Of a DNA stretch of 64,000 bases, positions 1 to 9,024 are shown in pieces. This DNA comes from Azospira inquinata. GTDB lineage: Bacteria > Pseudomonadota > Gammaproteobacteria > Burkholderiales > Rhodocyclaceae. Position 1 is the stretch's first letter; every line of letters starts with the position of its first letter. Position numbers and translations under genes: made by a program. Below the pieces are notes generated by a model. That model was not told the origin of the DNA. It saw only the letters and a list, made by a program, of their open reading frames with translations, and ran no database searches. The DNA lies in the NCBI RefSeq assembly GCF_018905915.1, contig NZ_CP064782.1:2852001-2916000 (forward strand), given 5' to 3'.

Positions 1-2
1 GC

Positions 3-2105
3 ACCAAGGCCAAGCCGGGCCAGGTGGTGGTGGTGGACATCATCGAGCAGCCTTCCCAGTATTCCCAGCCCATTGGCCGGGTCAAGGAAGTGCTGGGCAA
101 CTACGCCGACGCGGGGATGGAAATCGAGATCGCCCTGCGTAAGCACGACCTGCCCTTCGAGTTTTCCAAGGAAGCCCTGGAAGAAAACAAGGCTTTGCCG
201 GACAAAGTGAAAAAATCCGATCTGGCGGGCCGGGAAGATCTGCGGGAATTGTCCCTGGTGACCATCGACGGGGAAACGGCCCGGGACTTCGATGACGCGG
301 TGTATTGCGAAAAGAAGGGGCGTAATTGGCGCCTGGTGGTGGCCATTGCGGACGTCTCCCATTACGTGCGGCCCGGCATGGTGCTGGACGGGGAGGCTTA
401 CGAGCGGGGTAACTCGGTCTATTTCCCCCGGCGGGTCATTCCCATGCTGCCGGAAAAGCTCTCCAACGGCATTTGCTCCCTGAATCCGGACGTGGAGCGG
501 CTGGCCATGGTCTGCGATATGGAAATTACCCCGAGCGGCAATATCAAGGCTTATCGCTTCTACCGGGCGGTGTTCCGCTCCCATGCCCGCCTCACCTATA
601 ACCAGGTGTGGAGCTGGCTGTCCGGGGAAAGCCAGCCGGAAAAAGCCGAACATGAGGCCGTTCTGCCCCATCTCCAGGACCTCTACAAACTTTTCCAGAT
701 TCTGGTCAAAGCCCGCAAGGTGCGGGGCGCCATCGACTTTGAGACGGTGGAAACCCAGATGCTCTTCAACGATCAGGGCAAAATCGCCAATATCGTTCCC
801 GTGGTGCGCAACGACGCCCACCGGCTCATCGAAGAATGCATGCTGGCGGCCAATGTCTGCGCCTCCCAGTTCCTGGAGGCCCACAAACAGCCCTGCCTGT
901 ACCGGGTCCACGAAGGGCCTACGCCGGAAAAGCTGGAAACCCTGCACTCCTTCCTGGGGGAATTCGGTTTTTCCCTGGGGGGCGGGGATTCCCCCACGGC
1001 TAAGGATTACGCCGAATTACTGGCCCGCATCCAGGGCCGTCCCGACACCCAGCTGTTGCAGACCGTCATGCTCCGCTCCCTGCGTCAGGCCATGTATAGC
1101 CCGGATAACGTGGGCCACTTCGGTCTGGCCTATGAGTCCTACACCCACTTTACTTCCCCCATCCGACGCTACCCGGATTTGCTGGTGCACCGGGCCATCA
1201 AGGCCGTGCTGGCCAAGGAAAAGTACAACCCGGGGGATTGGGACGATATCGGCATGCACTGCTCCGCCACCGAACGGCGGGCCGACGAGGCCACCCGGGA
1301 TGTGGAAAACTGGCTCAAGTGCTTCTACATGCAGGGCCGTCTGGGCGAGGAATTTGACGGCACCATCGCCGGGGTCACGGGCTTCGGCGTCTTCGTCGCC
1401 CTGGACGACGTCTATGTGGAAGGCCTGGTCCACGTTTCCGAACTGGGCCAGGACTATTTCCACTTCGAGCCCACCAAGCACCAGATGCTGGGGGAACGGA
1501 CCGGCAAGCGCTACCGTCTGGGGGACCGGATGCGGGTGAAACTGGTGCGGGCGGACCTGGAAACCGGGCGCATCGACTTCATCCTGGCGGATAACCCGGA
1601 AGAAGAGGTGTTCTCCTGGCGGCAAGGGGCCAAGGGTAAAACGGCGGCGGTTAAGGCAGGCAAAGCCGCCAAGGCTGCCAAATCGGCTCCGTCCGCCCCT
1701 GCGGCCAAGGCAGCTGCTCCGGTGGAGGAGACCATTCTGGCTCCGGCCAAAAAAGCTGGGGCCAAAAAGTCGGAGGCTCCCAAGGTCGCTAAGGCCGCCA
1801 AAGCGGGCAGTGCCGCCCAGGCGCCCAAGGCCACCGCCGCGCCCCGGGCCACCGCGCCCAAAGCCGGAAGCAAAAAGAAGGTGGGAGCGCTCCTGACTCC
1901 CCGGTCCTCTGAATCGGTGAAGAAAGAGGGGGAGGTTTCCCCGGAAGGGGCTGACGTCCCGGTGGCGGCTCTGGCACCCAAGGCCCAGGCCTCTGGGGCT
2001 TCTTCCAAGGCCAAGGAAAGTGCCGCAGGGGGGAAGAAGAAAGGAACGGCTAAGGCCCCCCGCAAGCCCGCAGGGAAAAAAGCCGCTCCGGCCAAAGCCT
2101 CCTGA
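3..2105 (+). CDS. rnr: Ribonuclease R, 3' part (5' end outside window)
   Basis: RNase R is a 3'-5' exoribonuclease that degrades structured RNA. The reading frame is open from the window edge, so the N-terminal cold-shock region is missing. The 700 visible residues start in the second OB-fold. They contain the RNB catalytic motif (DFDDAVYCEK, about residue 95), the RNB signature RRYPDLLVHR near residue 390, and an S1 RNA-binding domain at about residues 440-525 (GVTGFGVFVALDD). The C-terminal tail of about 150 residues is Lys/Ala/Pro-rich. E. coli RNase R also has a basic tail, but this one is long and low-complexity. A strong terminator follows at 2140-2170. Family assignment is secure; the true start cannot be seen. 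Confidence 0.95.
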   Translation, partial: TKAKPGQVVVVDIIEQPSQYSQPIGRVKEVLGNYADAGMEIEIALRKHDLPFEFSKEALEENKALPDKVKKSDLAGREDLRELSLVTIDGETARDFDDAVYCEKKGRNWRLVVAIADVSHYVRPGMVLDGEAYERGNSVYFPRRVIPMLPEKLSNGICSLNPDVERLAMVCDMEITPSGNIKAYRFYRAVFRSHARLTYNQVWSWLSGESQPEKAEHEAVLPHLQDLYKLFQILVKARKVRGAIDFETVETQMLFNDQGKIANIVPVVRNDAHRLIEECMLAANVCASQFLEAHKQPCLYRVHEGPTPEKLETLHSFLGEFGFSLGGGDSPTAKDYAELLARIQGRPDTQLLQTVMLRSLRQAMYSPDNVGHFGLAYESYTHFTSPIRRYPDLLVHRAIKAVLAKEKYNPGDWDDIGMHCSATERRADEATRDVENWLKCFYMQGRLGEEFDGTIAGVTGFGVFVALDDVYVEGLVHVSELGQDYFHFEPTKHQMLGERTGKRYRLGDRMRVKLVRADLETGRIDFILADNPEEEVFSWRQGAKGKTAAVKAGKAAKAAKSAPSAPAAKAAAPVEETILAPAKKAGAKKSEAPKVAKAAKAGSAAQAPKATAAPRATAPKAGSKKKVGALLTPRSSESVKKEGEVSPEGADVPVAALAPKAQASGASSKAKESAAGGKKKGTAKAPRKPAGKKAAPAKAS

Positions 2106-2139
2106 GGCCCATCCCTTCTGGATGCCCCTGTTCCAGCCA

Positions 2140-2170
2140 AGCCCCATGCCAAACCCATGGGGCTTTTTTT
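2140..2170 (+). terminator. Rho-independent terminator of rnr
   Basis: A nine-base-pair stem (AGCCCCATG with CATGGGGCT) is followed by seven T residues, 35 bases after the rnr stop codon. Confidence 0.9.
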
Positions 2171-2349
2171 GTGGGATGGAAAAAAGGACGAGGTCCGGGT
2201 TTTTTCGGGGGGTGATGGGGTAGGGCCCGGTCTGGGAATTGCTTCCTTTTTCTGGCCGGTTCGGGCACCGTTGCTTCCTGGCCAGGGCCTTGCCCGAGGG
2301 GCGTTCGGGCGGGCTGTTTTGGCCTTCTGCCATTTTGCGAGAGATTCCT

Positions 2350-3702
2350 ATGTTTTCTATTGAGCAGGCGACGGAGATCTTTGCCGCGCTGCCGGACCCG
2401 GGCTTCATCCTGAGCCGCAGCGGGCGCTACGTGGCCATTCTGGGGGGCGCGGATAGCCGTTACTACCACGATGGCAGCGCCCTGATCGGCCAGCGTATTC
2501 AGGATGTGCTGGCGCCGGGCAAGGCGGACTGGTTTGTGGATCAGATTCACCAGGCCCTGGCGTCCCGCCAACTCCATATCGTGGAATATCCCCTCTCCCG
2601 GCGGGACGTGAAGGGGCTGGAATCGGAGGGGCCAGACGAGCCCCTATGGTTCGAGGGGCGCATCCAGGCCCTGAATTTCCAGATTGACGGGGAGGACGGG
2701 GTGCTCTGGGTGGCCAGCAATATCACCGCCCGCCATGAACTGGAGCAGCAGCTGCGGGCTCAGAGCCAGACCGACGCCTTGACCGGCCTGTGGAACCGGC
2801 GCCATTTCGAAGCCATGGCGGTTCAGGAGCAGGAGCGGGGCCTGCGCTACGGCCATCCCGTGGCCGCCCTGCTCTTTGATGCGGACCATTTCAAGCGCAT
2901 TAACGACACCTGCGGCCACAAGGTGGGGGATCAGGTGCTGGTGGACCTGGCCCATCTGGCCCGGGGCTGCACCCGGGAATCCGACTGGGTAACCCGCTGG
3001 GGCGGGGAGGAATTCACCGTACTCATGCCCCACACGGACCTGGATCAGGCTCGGGAGGTGGGGGAAAAGCTGCGCCGGGCAGTGGCCACCCATGAATTTT
3101 CCCTGGGCCTGCGGGTCAGCATCAGCCTGGGGGTGGGCCAGTGGGCCCTGGGTCAGGAATCGGCGGACAGCCTTTTTTCCCGCCTGGATGATGCCCTCTA
3201 CCGAGCCAAGCAGGAAGGGCGCAACCGGGTGGTGCTGGCCGAGCCTCCGGAGTTGCCGGAGGACCAGGGGGCGGCGGACCACCCCCTGGCCTGGCGGGCC
3301 CATTACGCCTCGGGCCACGAGGTGCTGGATCGGGAGCATCGGGAGATTTTTGCCGACGCCCGGCGTATCCAGGCCCAGCTTGCCCGGCTGGAAACTTCCG
3401 GCCACTGGCAGGAGGGCATGGATGAACTGCTGGCCGGGGTGGATCAGCTCTTTGCCAAAACCCGGGCCCATTTCCAGACGGAGGAGCGGCTCCTGGGCGA
3501 ACGCCTGTGGTCCGGCCTGGCCGCCCATCGGGAGCAGCATCAGGCCCTGCTGGACCGGGGGCAGGCCCTGCGTCAGGCCATGGCCGGGGCCCCCAGCGTG
3601 GCCCAGGCCGGTGAATTGATCCGCTTTCTTGCCGTGGAGGCGGTGGCCAACCACATCCTGCACCAGGACCGGACCTACCATCCGGTGTTTGCCCTGGACT
3701 AG
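2350..3702 (+). CDS. PAS-like/GGDEF diguanylate cyclase with C-terminal hemerythrin domain
   Basis: The protein has 450 residues and is predicted cytosolic, making cyclic di-GMP. Residues 1-130 form a PAS-like sensor. The GGDEF domain (about 140-305) has an intact active site, GGEEF at 218-222. An RxxD inhibitory site (RESD, 209-212) lies five residues upstream, so product feedback is expected. Residues about 310-450 carry hemerythrin spacing: H..HREIF, HFQTEE, H..H and a late HI..D. Hemerythrin domains bind a di-iron centre and oxygen, so an oxygen- or redox-tuned cyclase is a reasonable inference. The frame is open upstream, but ATG at 2350 is the first start in good context for the PAS domain. 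The gene converges with truC and the stop codons overlap. Confidence 0.85.
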   Translation: MFSIEQATEIFAALPDPGFILSRSGRYVAILGGADSRYYHDGSALIGQRIQDVLAPGKADWFVDQIHQALASRQLHIVEYPLSRRDVKGLESEGPDEPLWFEGRIQALNFQIDGEDGVLWVASNITARHELEQQLRAQSQTDALTGLWNRRHFEAMAVQEQERGLRYGHPVAALLFDADHFKRINDTCGHKVGDQVLVDLAHLARGCTRESDWVTRWGGEEFTVLMPHTDLDQAREVGEKLRRAVATHEFSLGLRVSISLGVGQWALGQESADSLFSRLDDALYRAKQEGRNRVVLAEPPELPEDQGAADHPLAWRAHYASGHEVLDREHREIFADARRIQAQLARLETSGHWQEGMDELLAGVDQLFAKTRAHFQTEERLLGERLWSGLAAHREQHQALLDRGQALRQAMAGAPSVAQAGELIRFLAVEAVANHILHQDRTYHPVFALD

Positions 3703-4466
3703 GGGGCGGCGACTTTCCTGTCCTCCGGAGCCAGCCAGGATGGGGGCAGGGCATCGGCCCAGCCCCAGCGGCGGATCAGGTCGGCAAAGGCCCCGTCCAC
3801 CGGAGCCACCAGTTCCAGGGCCTGACCCGTGAGGGGATGGTGCAGGCTCATGGCCACGCAGGCCAGGAGCAGGCGGGGGCAGGCGTAGCGTTCCGCCACC
3901 ATGCGATTGTGGCGGCCCTTGCCGTAGGTGGCGTCGCCGATGATGGGGTGGGCGATGTGTTTCAGATGGCGGCGCAGCTGGTGGCGGCGCCCGGTTTCCG
4001 GCATCAGGTGGAGCAGGGCGTAGCGGCTGGTGGCATAGGTATCCACCGCCACGGGCAGTTCCACCGTGGCCAGGCGCCGATAGCGGGTGAGGGCGGGCTG
4101 GGGAGCCAGGAGGGCGTCCGGATGCACATGTTCCATGGGGTCGGGCTGGCGGCTCAGGGCATGGTCGATGATCCCAGCTTCTTCCGGATAGCCCCGCACC
4201 ACGGCCAGATAGTCCTTGCCCACGGTCTGGTTCTCGAACTGGCGGCTCAAGGCCTGGCCGGTCTCCTTGTCCAGGGCGAAGACCAGTACCCCGGAGGTGC
4301 CCCGATCCAGACGATGGGCCGGATAAACCCGGCGGCCTAGCTGGTCCCGGAGCAGCTGGACGGCAAAACGGGTCTCCCGCCGGTCCAGTTCGCTGCGGTG
4401 GACCAGAAGCCCGGCGGGTTTGTGGATGACGACCAGATGATCGTCCTGATAAAGAATGGGAAGCAT
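3699..4466 (-). CDS. truC: tRNA pseudouridine(65) synthase TruC
   Basis: The protein has 255 residues and belongs to the RluA-type pseudouridine synthase family. It contains the catalytic motif HRLDRGTSGVLVF near residue 52 and the later family motif TGRRHQLRRHLKHIAHPIIGD. The opening MLPILYQDDHLVVIHKPAG and the short single-domain layout without an S4 domain match TruC better than RluC or RluD. ATG at 4466 was chosen because homology starts there. A -10-like TACACT (4473-4478 on this strand) ends six bases before the ATG and no Shine-Dalgarno is visible, so the mRNA may be leaderless. TruC versus another RluA-type specificity is inferred from overall similarity. Confidence 0.85.
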   Translation of the reverse strand: MLPILYQDDHLVVIHKPAGLLVHRSELDRRETRFAVQLLRDQLGRRVYPAHRLDRGTSGVLVFALDKETGQALSRQFENQTVGKDYLAVVRGYPEEAGIIDHALSRQPDPMEHVHPDALLAPQPALTRYRRLATVELPVAVDTYATSRYALLHLMPETGRRHQLRRHLKHIAHPIIGDATYGKGRHNRMVAERYACPRLLLACVAMSLHHPLTGQALELVAPVDGAFADLIRRWGWADALPPSWLAPEDRKVAAP

Positions 4467-4715
4467 GGGGCCAGTGTACCGGCTCCGTCGCCCTTGCGCT
4501 GACCCAGGGCGCAGGGGCGTGAATTGGGAGGCGCTTGAACCGGACCAGCCGTTCAATACGGTAGCTCCGTTGCAAGGGGGGCCACCATGGCCGTTTTCCG
4601 GGCGGTCGCGGTATAGTGGCGGGGCCGGAGCGGGCCGCTACTTGGGGGTACCGCTCCCTTCCTTTTTCCCTGTTTTTGCGCCTGGGACCTCGGGACCTGG
4701 GGCGCAGAGGTTGCC

Positions 4716-5606
4716 ATGTCCAACGTTGCCCTATCCTCCCATAGCCAGCCCTATATTCTTGCGCCCCTGGCGGCCCACGGCCGCTCCCTTAGTTTTCGCC
4801 TCAAGGCCGAGGCCGATCCCCGGGCTGCCCTGAGCCGCCTGGCCCGGGAATGGCAGCCCGCCTGGGGCGTGGTGGGCCTGGGGGCGCCCCTGGTGGCCGC
4901 CCTGGGCCATTCCTTGCCCGGCCTGCGTCCCTTTCCCGCCCTGGCCGGAGCAGGGGTGACCGTGCCCTCCACCCAACAGGCCCTCTGGGTCCTGCTTCTG
5001 GGGAAAGAGCGCAGCGCTCTGTTCGACCGGGCCCAGGCCCTGCAAACCTGGCTGGCTGAGGCTTTCGAGCTGGAGGATGGCCTGGATACCTTCCAATACG
5101 CCGGGGGCCGGGATTTGACCGGCTATGAGGACGGCACGGAAAACCCCAAGGAGGAAGCCGCTGTTGCTGCCGCCCTGGTGCCCGAGGGGGCCCTGGCCGC
5201 TTCCAGCTATGTGGCCGTGCAGCGTTGGAGCCACGATCTGGTCCATTTCCAAAGCCATAGCGCCCCAGAACGGGACAACCTGATCGGCCGCCGCCAAGAA
5301 GACAACGAAGAACTGGAAGACGCTCCCGAATCCGCCCACGTGAAGCGCAGCGCCCAGGAAAGCTATAGCCCGGAAGCCTTTATGGTGCGCCGCTCCATGC
5401 CCTGGGCCACGGCCCGGGAACAGGGCCTGGAATTCATCGCCTACGGCCACAGCCTGGAGGCCTTCGAGCAGGTGCTGACCCGCATGGTGGGCTTGGAAGA
5501 CGGGGTGGTGGATGGGCTCTTCCGCTTCTCCCGCCCGGTTACCGGCGGCTATTACTGGTGCCCGCCTCTGGTCGGGGAAGGGCTGGATCTGTCCGCCGTG
5601 CTGTAA
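4716..5606 (+). CDS. DyP-type haem peroxidase (YfeX-like)
   Basis: The protein has 296 residues. It shows the DyP signature GXXDG as GYEDG (136-140), where D139 is the expected catalytic acid. The proximal haem ligand is probably H208 (ESAHVKR), followed by the MVRRSMPWA block that carries the distal-side arginine. There is no signal peptide, so it is likely cytoplasmic, like the YfeX/class P enzymes. It would reduce peroxides using small electron donors; the physiological substrate is unknown. ATG at 4716 has AGAGG about six bases upstream. The gene stands alone, with truC divergent on its left. Confidence 0.88.
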   Translation: MSNVALSSHSQPYILAPLAAHGRSLSFRLKAEADPRAALSRLAREWQPAWGVVGLGAPLVAALGHSLPGLRPFPALAGAGVTVPSTQQALWVLLLGKERSALFDRAQALQTWLAEAFELEDGLDTFQYAGGRDLTGYEDGTENPKEEAAVAAALVPEGALAASSYVAVQRWSHDLVHFQSHSAPERDNLIGRRQEDNEELEDAPESAHVKRSAQESYSPEAFMVRRSMPWATAREQGLEFIAYGHSLEAFEQVLTRMVGLEDGVVDGLFRFSRPVTGGYYWCPPLVGEGLDLSAVL

Positions 5607-5753
5607 AGCGTATTTCCCCATCCCCTTTGTTTTTTTGGGAAAAGGGACGGGTACCTCGGCCCTTTCCCTCGGTGAGGCCCCCTGATCCGGCCACGCTCCC
5701 AATCCGGGGTGAAGCCCTTGGAGGAGGGGCGTAAAATCGCCCCTGTTCGTGGA

Positions 5754-5789
5754 CCCGGCCGGCCCGCTGCCGTGCCGGGTCTTTTTGTC
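5754..5789 (+). terminator. Probable terminator downstream of the DyP gene
   Basis: Two copies of ACCCGGC/GCCGGGT face each other across a 14-base loop and are followed by CTTTTTG. The element lies 150 bases after the DyP stop and about 55 bases before the next start. Confidence 0.6.
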
Positions 5790-5844
5790 CGCCGCCCGCC
5801 CCCCGGGGTGGCAGGGCGGACGCTCCCCAATGCAGAGGCTATTC

Positions 5845-6333
5845 ATGAGCGCAAAACTTCTTTCTTTTCTGGCCCTGGGCACCGCCCTGGCCCTGGGTTC
5901 CACTTCCCTGCTGGCGGCTCCGGCGGCGGCCAAAGTTCAGGGGGCCGAGCTGGCCAAATGTCTGATGACCAAGAGCACCAAAGCCGAGCGGGGCGAAATG
6001 GTGAAATGGGTATTCAGCGTCCTGGCCCTCAATCCCCAGCTCAAGAATATGAGCAATGTGACCAACGCCCAGCGGGATCAGCTGAACCGCTCTTCCGCCA
6101 AGCTGGTGACCAGCCTGCTCACCGAACGCTGCGAAAAGGAAGCTAAGACCGTGGTTCAGGCCAATGGCCCGGCGGTGATCCAGCAAAGCTTCCAGCTCCT
6201 GGCCCAAATGGCCGCCAAGGAACTCTTCGCTGATCCCTCCATGCAGACCGGCGTGGCTGCCGTGGGCCAGTATATTGACGCGGAAAAGTTCAAGGTCCTG
6301 CTTCCCGTCCAAGTTCCCCAACTGCCCCAATAA
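5845..6333 (+). CDS. Secreted protein of unknown function
   Basis: I do not recognise this protein. It has 162 residues and begins with a clear Sec signal peptide, MSAKLLSFLALGTALALGS, with probable cleavage after LLAAPAAA. The mature part is predicted helical and carries two cysteines (in AKCLMT and TERCEK), compatible with one periplasmic disulphide. It is rich in K, Q and A, ends in the Pro/Val-rich VQVPQLPQ, and has no obvious catalytic motif. The start at 5845 follows AGAGG by seven bases; ATG at 5830 is in frame but less well placed. It sits between the DyP peroxidase and tag on the same strand, with terminator-like hairpins on both sides, so it is probably monocistronic. Confidence 0.75.
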   Translation: MSAKLLSFLALGTALALGSTSLLAAPAAAKVQGAELAKCLMTKSTKAERGEMVKWVFSVLALNPQLKNMSNVTNAQRDQLNRSSAKLVTSLLTERCEKEAKTVVQANGPAVIQQSFQLLAQMAAKELFADPSMQTGVAAVGQYIDAEKFKVLLPVQVPQLPQ

Positions 6334-6408
6334 GGTGGCTTAGGCCCCGTCCCCGGTATGGTTAGGGGCGGGCCTTTCCCCGTTTCTCCCCACCTCCCAG
6401 GAGTTGCC

Positions 6409-6975
6409 ATGGCCCGTTGTCCCTGGTGTGAAGGCTTTGACCTCTACCGCCGCTATCATGACGAAGAATGGGGCCTGCCCCTCCGGGACGACCGGGCCCT
6501 CTTCGAACTACTGATCCTGGAAGGGGCCCAGGCCGGCCTTTCCTGGGCCACTATCCTAAAAAAGCGGGAGCACTACCGAGCCGTATTCGATGGTTTTGTC
6601 CCCGCCAAAATTGCTGCCTACGACGATGCCAAACTGGCCCAGCTCCTGGCCGACCCGGGCATCGTGCGCAACCGGGCCAAGGTGGCTGCTGCCCGTCAGA
6701 ACGCCCAGGTTTACCTGGATTACACCGCCGACGGCCGTTCTTTTAGCGAACTGCTCTGGTCCTTTGTGGGGGGCGAACCCCGGCAGAACCACTGGGCCCG
6801 CCTGGATCAGGTGCCCGCCCAGACCCCAGAAGCTGTGGCCATGAGCAAAGCCTTGCTTCGTCTGGGCTTCAAGTTTGTCGGCCCCACCATCTGTTACGCC
6901 TTCATGCAGGCGGCGGGCATGGTCAATGACCATCTGGTGAGTTGTCCCCGGCACCGGGAGGTCAAACTTTTTTAG
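6409..6975 (+). CDS. tag: DNA-3-methyladenine glycosylase I
   Basis: Tag excises 3-methyladenine from alkylated DNA in constitutive base-excision repair. The protein has 188 residues, the family's usual length. It shows the zinc-binding residues Cys4 and His17 (opening MARCPWCEGFDLYRRYH) and the late NDHLVSC His/Cys pair, plus the helix-hairpin-helix segment LLRLGFKFVGPTICYAFMQA. ATG at 6409 is preceded by CAGGAG. The C-terminal tail (PRHREVKLF) differs from the usual Cys-rich end, and base composition drops sharply within it. The downstream AT-rich insertion may therefore have replaced the last codons. Confidence 0.93.
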   Translation: MARCPWCEGFDLYRRYHDEEWGLPLRDDRALFELLILEGAQAGLSWATILKKREHYRAVFDGFVPAKIAAYDDAKLAQLLADPGIVRNRAKVAAARQNAQVYLDYTADGRSFSELLWSFVGGEPRQNHWARLDQVPAQTPEAVAMSKALLRLGFKFVGPTICYAFMQAAGMVNDHLVSCPRHREVKLF

Positions 6976-6993
6976 ATTATCGGAGAATATATA

Positions 6994-7662
6994 ATGACAA
7001 GAGAGAAAAAAATTGATTTCGAGAAGATTTTTTCTGACTTCTCTGACTATCTTGGGAGTGATTCTGTTAAATCTAGAATTGCACCACTCCAGCTAATGTC
7101 TAAAGTGGAAGACTATATTACGAAAGAATTTTCGTGTTTTGTCTTTGATAAGTACAGGGGTGAATTATTCTCTTATTTGAACTACGGGGGGGAAGGGGAG
7201 AGAAAATTCGATGTTGTGTTTTTTCGGCGCTTGAATGGGGGGAAAGATTGCTGTAAGGAGAATTTTGAGGCAATAAAAATATATGAGTTAAAATATTTTG
7301 GGAATATTCATAGGACGAGTACGCGCCGAAGTGCGATAGATGAACATGGTGAATCGTTAAAGGATCTAAAACGACAGTTGCTTAGTAAAGTGGGTGATGC
7401 TCATTATAAAATAAAAACAAATATACCTCTAATTGGCGACTTGTGTGGTTTTGTTATCGTCTCTTATGCCCGGGATAGTAAAGACATTAAAAAGAAAGAA
7501 GATTATTTTAAGGAGTTTTGTGATAAGGCTAAGAAGTTTGGGTTTTCCGGCTATTATAAAGAGGATTTCTTGCGTCCTGTATATGACGACGTTTCAGTTG
7601 ACGTATTAGGGAAAGAATATTTTGTCTCCATGCGTATCGGTGCCTTGAAAATAAAAAATTGA
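6994..7662 (+). CDS. AT-rich gene of unknown function, possible PD-(D/E)xK-fold protein
   Basis: This 222-residue protein is not recognised. Base composition and codon use (many AAA, AAT, ATA and TTT codons) are strikingly unlike the neighbouring GC-rich genes, which suggests recent transfer. The acidic residue E39, then D73 in KFDVVFF, then E98-L-K100 in IKIYELKYF follow the order and spacing of a PD-(D/E)xK nuclease core (E...D...ExK, each on a predicted beta strand). That assignment is inference only. The remainder is mixed alpha/beta with several Lys-rich stretches and no membrane segment. GGAG lies nine bases before the ATG. The gene fills the gap between tag and the convergent ureG, four bases from the latter. 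A defence or mobile-element cargo protein is one possibility. Confidence 0.7.
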   Translation: MTREKKIDFEKIFSDFSDYLGSDSVKSRIAPLQLMSKVEDYITKEFSCFVFDKYRGELFSYLNYGGEGERKFDVVFFRRLNGGKDCCKENFEAIKIYELKYFGNIHRTSTRRSAIDEHGESLKDLKRQLLSKVGDAHYKIKTNIPLIGDLCGFVIVSYARDSKDIKKKEDYFKEFCDKAKKFGFSGYYKEDFLRPVYDDVSVDVLGKEYFVSMRIGALKIKN

Positions 7663-7666
7663 GCTT

Positions 7667-8299
7667 TTAATGGGCGGTTAAAATTCCTTGCTCTTCAACG
7701 AATTTGATAATTTCAACCAGCCCCTGACCGGTTTTCAGGTTACTGAAAATGAAGGGCCGTTCTCCCCGCATTTTTTTGGCATCCCGGTCCATGACTTCCA
7801 GGGAGGCGCCCACCATGGGGGCTAGGTCGATTTTGTTGATGACCAGGAGGTCGGATTTGGTAATGCCCGGGCCGCCTTTGCGGGGGATTTTGTCCCCGGC
7901 GGATACGTCGATGACGTAGAGGGTCAGGTCCGAAAGTTCCGGGCTAAAGGTGGCGGCCAGGTTGTCGCCGCCGCTTTCGATGAGGATCAGTTCCAGGTCG
8001 GGAAAGCGCTCCTGGAGCCGGGCTACGGCTTCCAGGTTGATGGAGGCGTCCTCCCGGATGGCGGTGTGGGGGCAGCCCCCGGTTTCTACCCCCATGATCC
8101 GGTCCGGGCTGAGGGCTTCATTGCGCACCAGAAACTGGGCGTCTTCCGCGGTGTAAATATCGTTGGTGACTACCGCCAGTTGGTATTTGTCCCGCAGGGC
8201 CTGGCACAGGGCCAGGGTGAGGGCGGTTTTGCCTGAGCCCACGGGGCCGCCGATGCCGACGCGGAGGGGATTGGAGCGGGGGGTGGAAGCTGTGGTCAT
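7667..8299 (-). CDS. ureG: Urease accessory GTPase UreG
   Basis: UreG is a SIMIBI-class GTPase that powers nickel delivery and assembly of the urease active site with UreD, UreF and UreE. The protein has 210 residues. The P-loop [11 protein letters not shown] lies near residue 17, the metal-binding Cys-Pro-His motif is in [15 protein letters not shown], and the guanine-specificity NKID is in [14 protein letters not shown] at 8299 matches the usual start of the family, although the frame is open well upstream. It is the last gene of the urease operon, five bases after ureF. Confidence 0.97.
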   Translation of the reverse strand: MTTASTPRSNPLRVGIGGPVGSGKTALTLALCQALRDKYQLAVVTNDIYTAEDAQFLVRNEALSPDRIMGVETGGCPHTAIREDASINLEAVARLQERFPDLELILIESGGDNLAATFSPELSDLTLYVIDVSAGDKIPRKGGPGITKSDLLVINKIDLAPMVGASLEVMDRDAKKMRGERPFIFSNLKTGQGLVEIIKFVEEQGILTAH

Positions 8300-8304
8300 G
8301 GTCT

Positions 8305-9024
8305 TTAGGAGCGGAAAAGTCGGGAATATTGGGTTTCGTGGTTGAGGGAGGCCAGGGCGAAGCCGGGGGCGAAATTGCACCATTCCTCTTCCGGTAGGGT
8401 CAGGGCCCGGGCGGCCACCGTCGGAAGCCGCCGGCCCAGGGCCAGGAGCACCCGCTGACCCGCCGCTTGCCCCAGGGGTACGGCCTTGAGGGCCGCCATC
8501 ACCTGGTTTTCGGCCCAGGACCAAAGGTAGGCCACCAGGGCGTCTGCCGGGGCAATGCCCCAGGCCGCTACCGGGGCGCTCCAGGCGGTGGGAAAGGCCA
8601 CCTCGGGCAGGGCGTCCAGCCGGGTCAGGAGTGCTTCCGGCAGGGCCGGGTCTTCTGGACATTGGCTCTGGGCCTGAAGTTCGTGGAACAGGCGGCGCAG
8701 GGAATAGCCCATCTGTACCGCTTCTCCCCGGAGTTCGGCCCCTTCCCGGCTGGCCAGCCAGTCGTCGTTGAGTTGGCTGACCCGGTCTTGGTGGGCGGCA
8801 CTGTCCCCGGCCCAGGCCCGGATCAGCTCCCCCAGCAGGGGGGCTTCATAGCGGCCCACCGGGCCTTCCAGCAGATCCCCCACCCAGGTCAGGCAATCCG
8901 CCTCGTTTTTCAGGCGACCGCTTTCCACGGCCCATTCCAGGCCCTGGGAATAGGTGTAGGCCCCCACGGGCAGGGCCGGGCTGGCCAGCTGGAGCAGGCG
9001 GCTTAGGGCGAGGCTGGGGTTCAT
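8305..9024 (-). CDS. ureF: Urease accessory protein UreF
   Basis: UreF bridges UreD and UreG in the urease activation complex. The protein has 239 residues and is all-helical. It opens with the typical [25 protein letters not shown], shown here split as [14 protein letters not shown] and [11 protein letters not shown], and ends [16 protein letters not shown], close to the conserved C-terminus HE..YSRLFRS. The start codon overlaps the ureE stop by four bases (ATGA), which indicates translational coupling. Confidence 0.95.
   Translation of the reverse strand: MNPSLALSRLLQLASPALPVGAYTYSQGLEWAVESGRLKNEADCLTWVGDLLEGPVGRYEAPLLGELIRAWAGDSAAHQDRVSQLNDDWLASREGAELRGEAVQMGYSLRRLFHELQAQSQCPEDPALPEALLTRLDALPEVAFPTAWSAPVAAWGIAPADALVAYLWSWAENQVMAALKAVPLGQAAGQRVLLALGRRLPTVAARALTLPEEEWCNFAPGFALASLNHETQYSRLFRS

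Noticed and set aside
1017..2408. Long open frame antisense to the end of rnr
   Set aside because: It has Gly/Arg/Pro-rich composition typical of the reverse strand of GC-rich genes, overlaps the well-supported rnr, and has no ribosome site.
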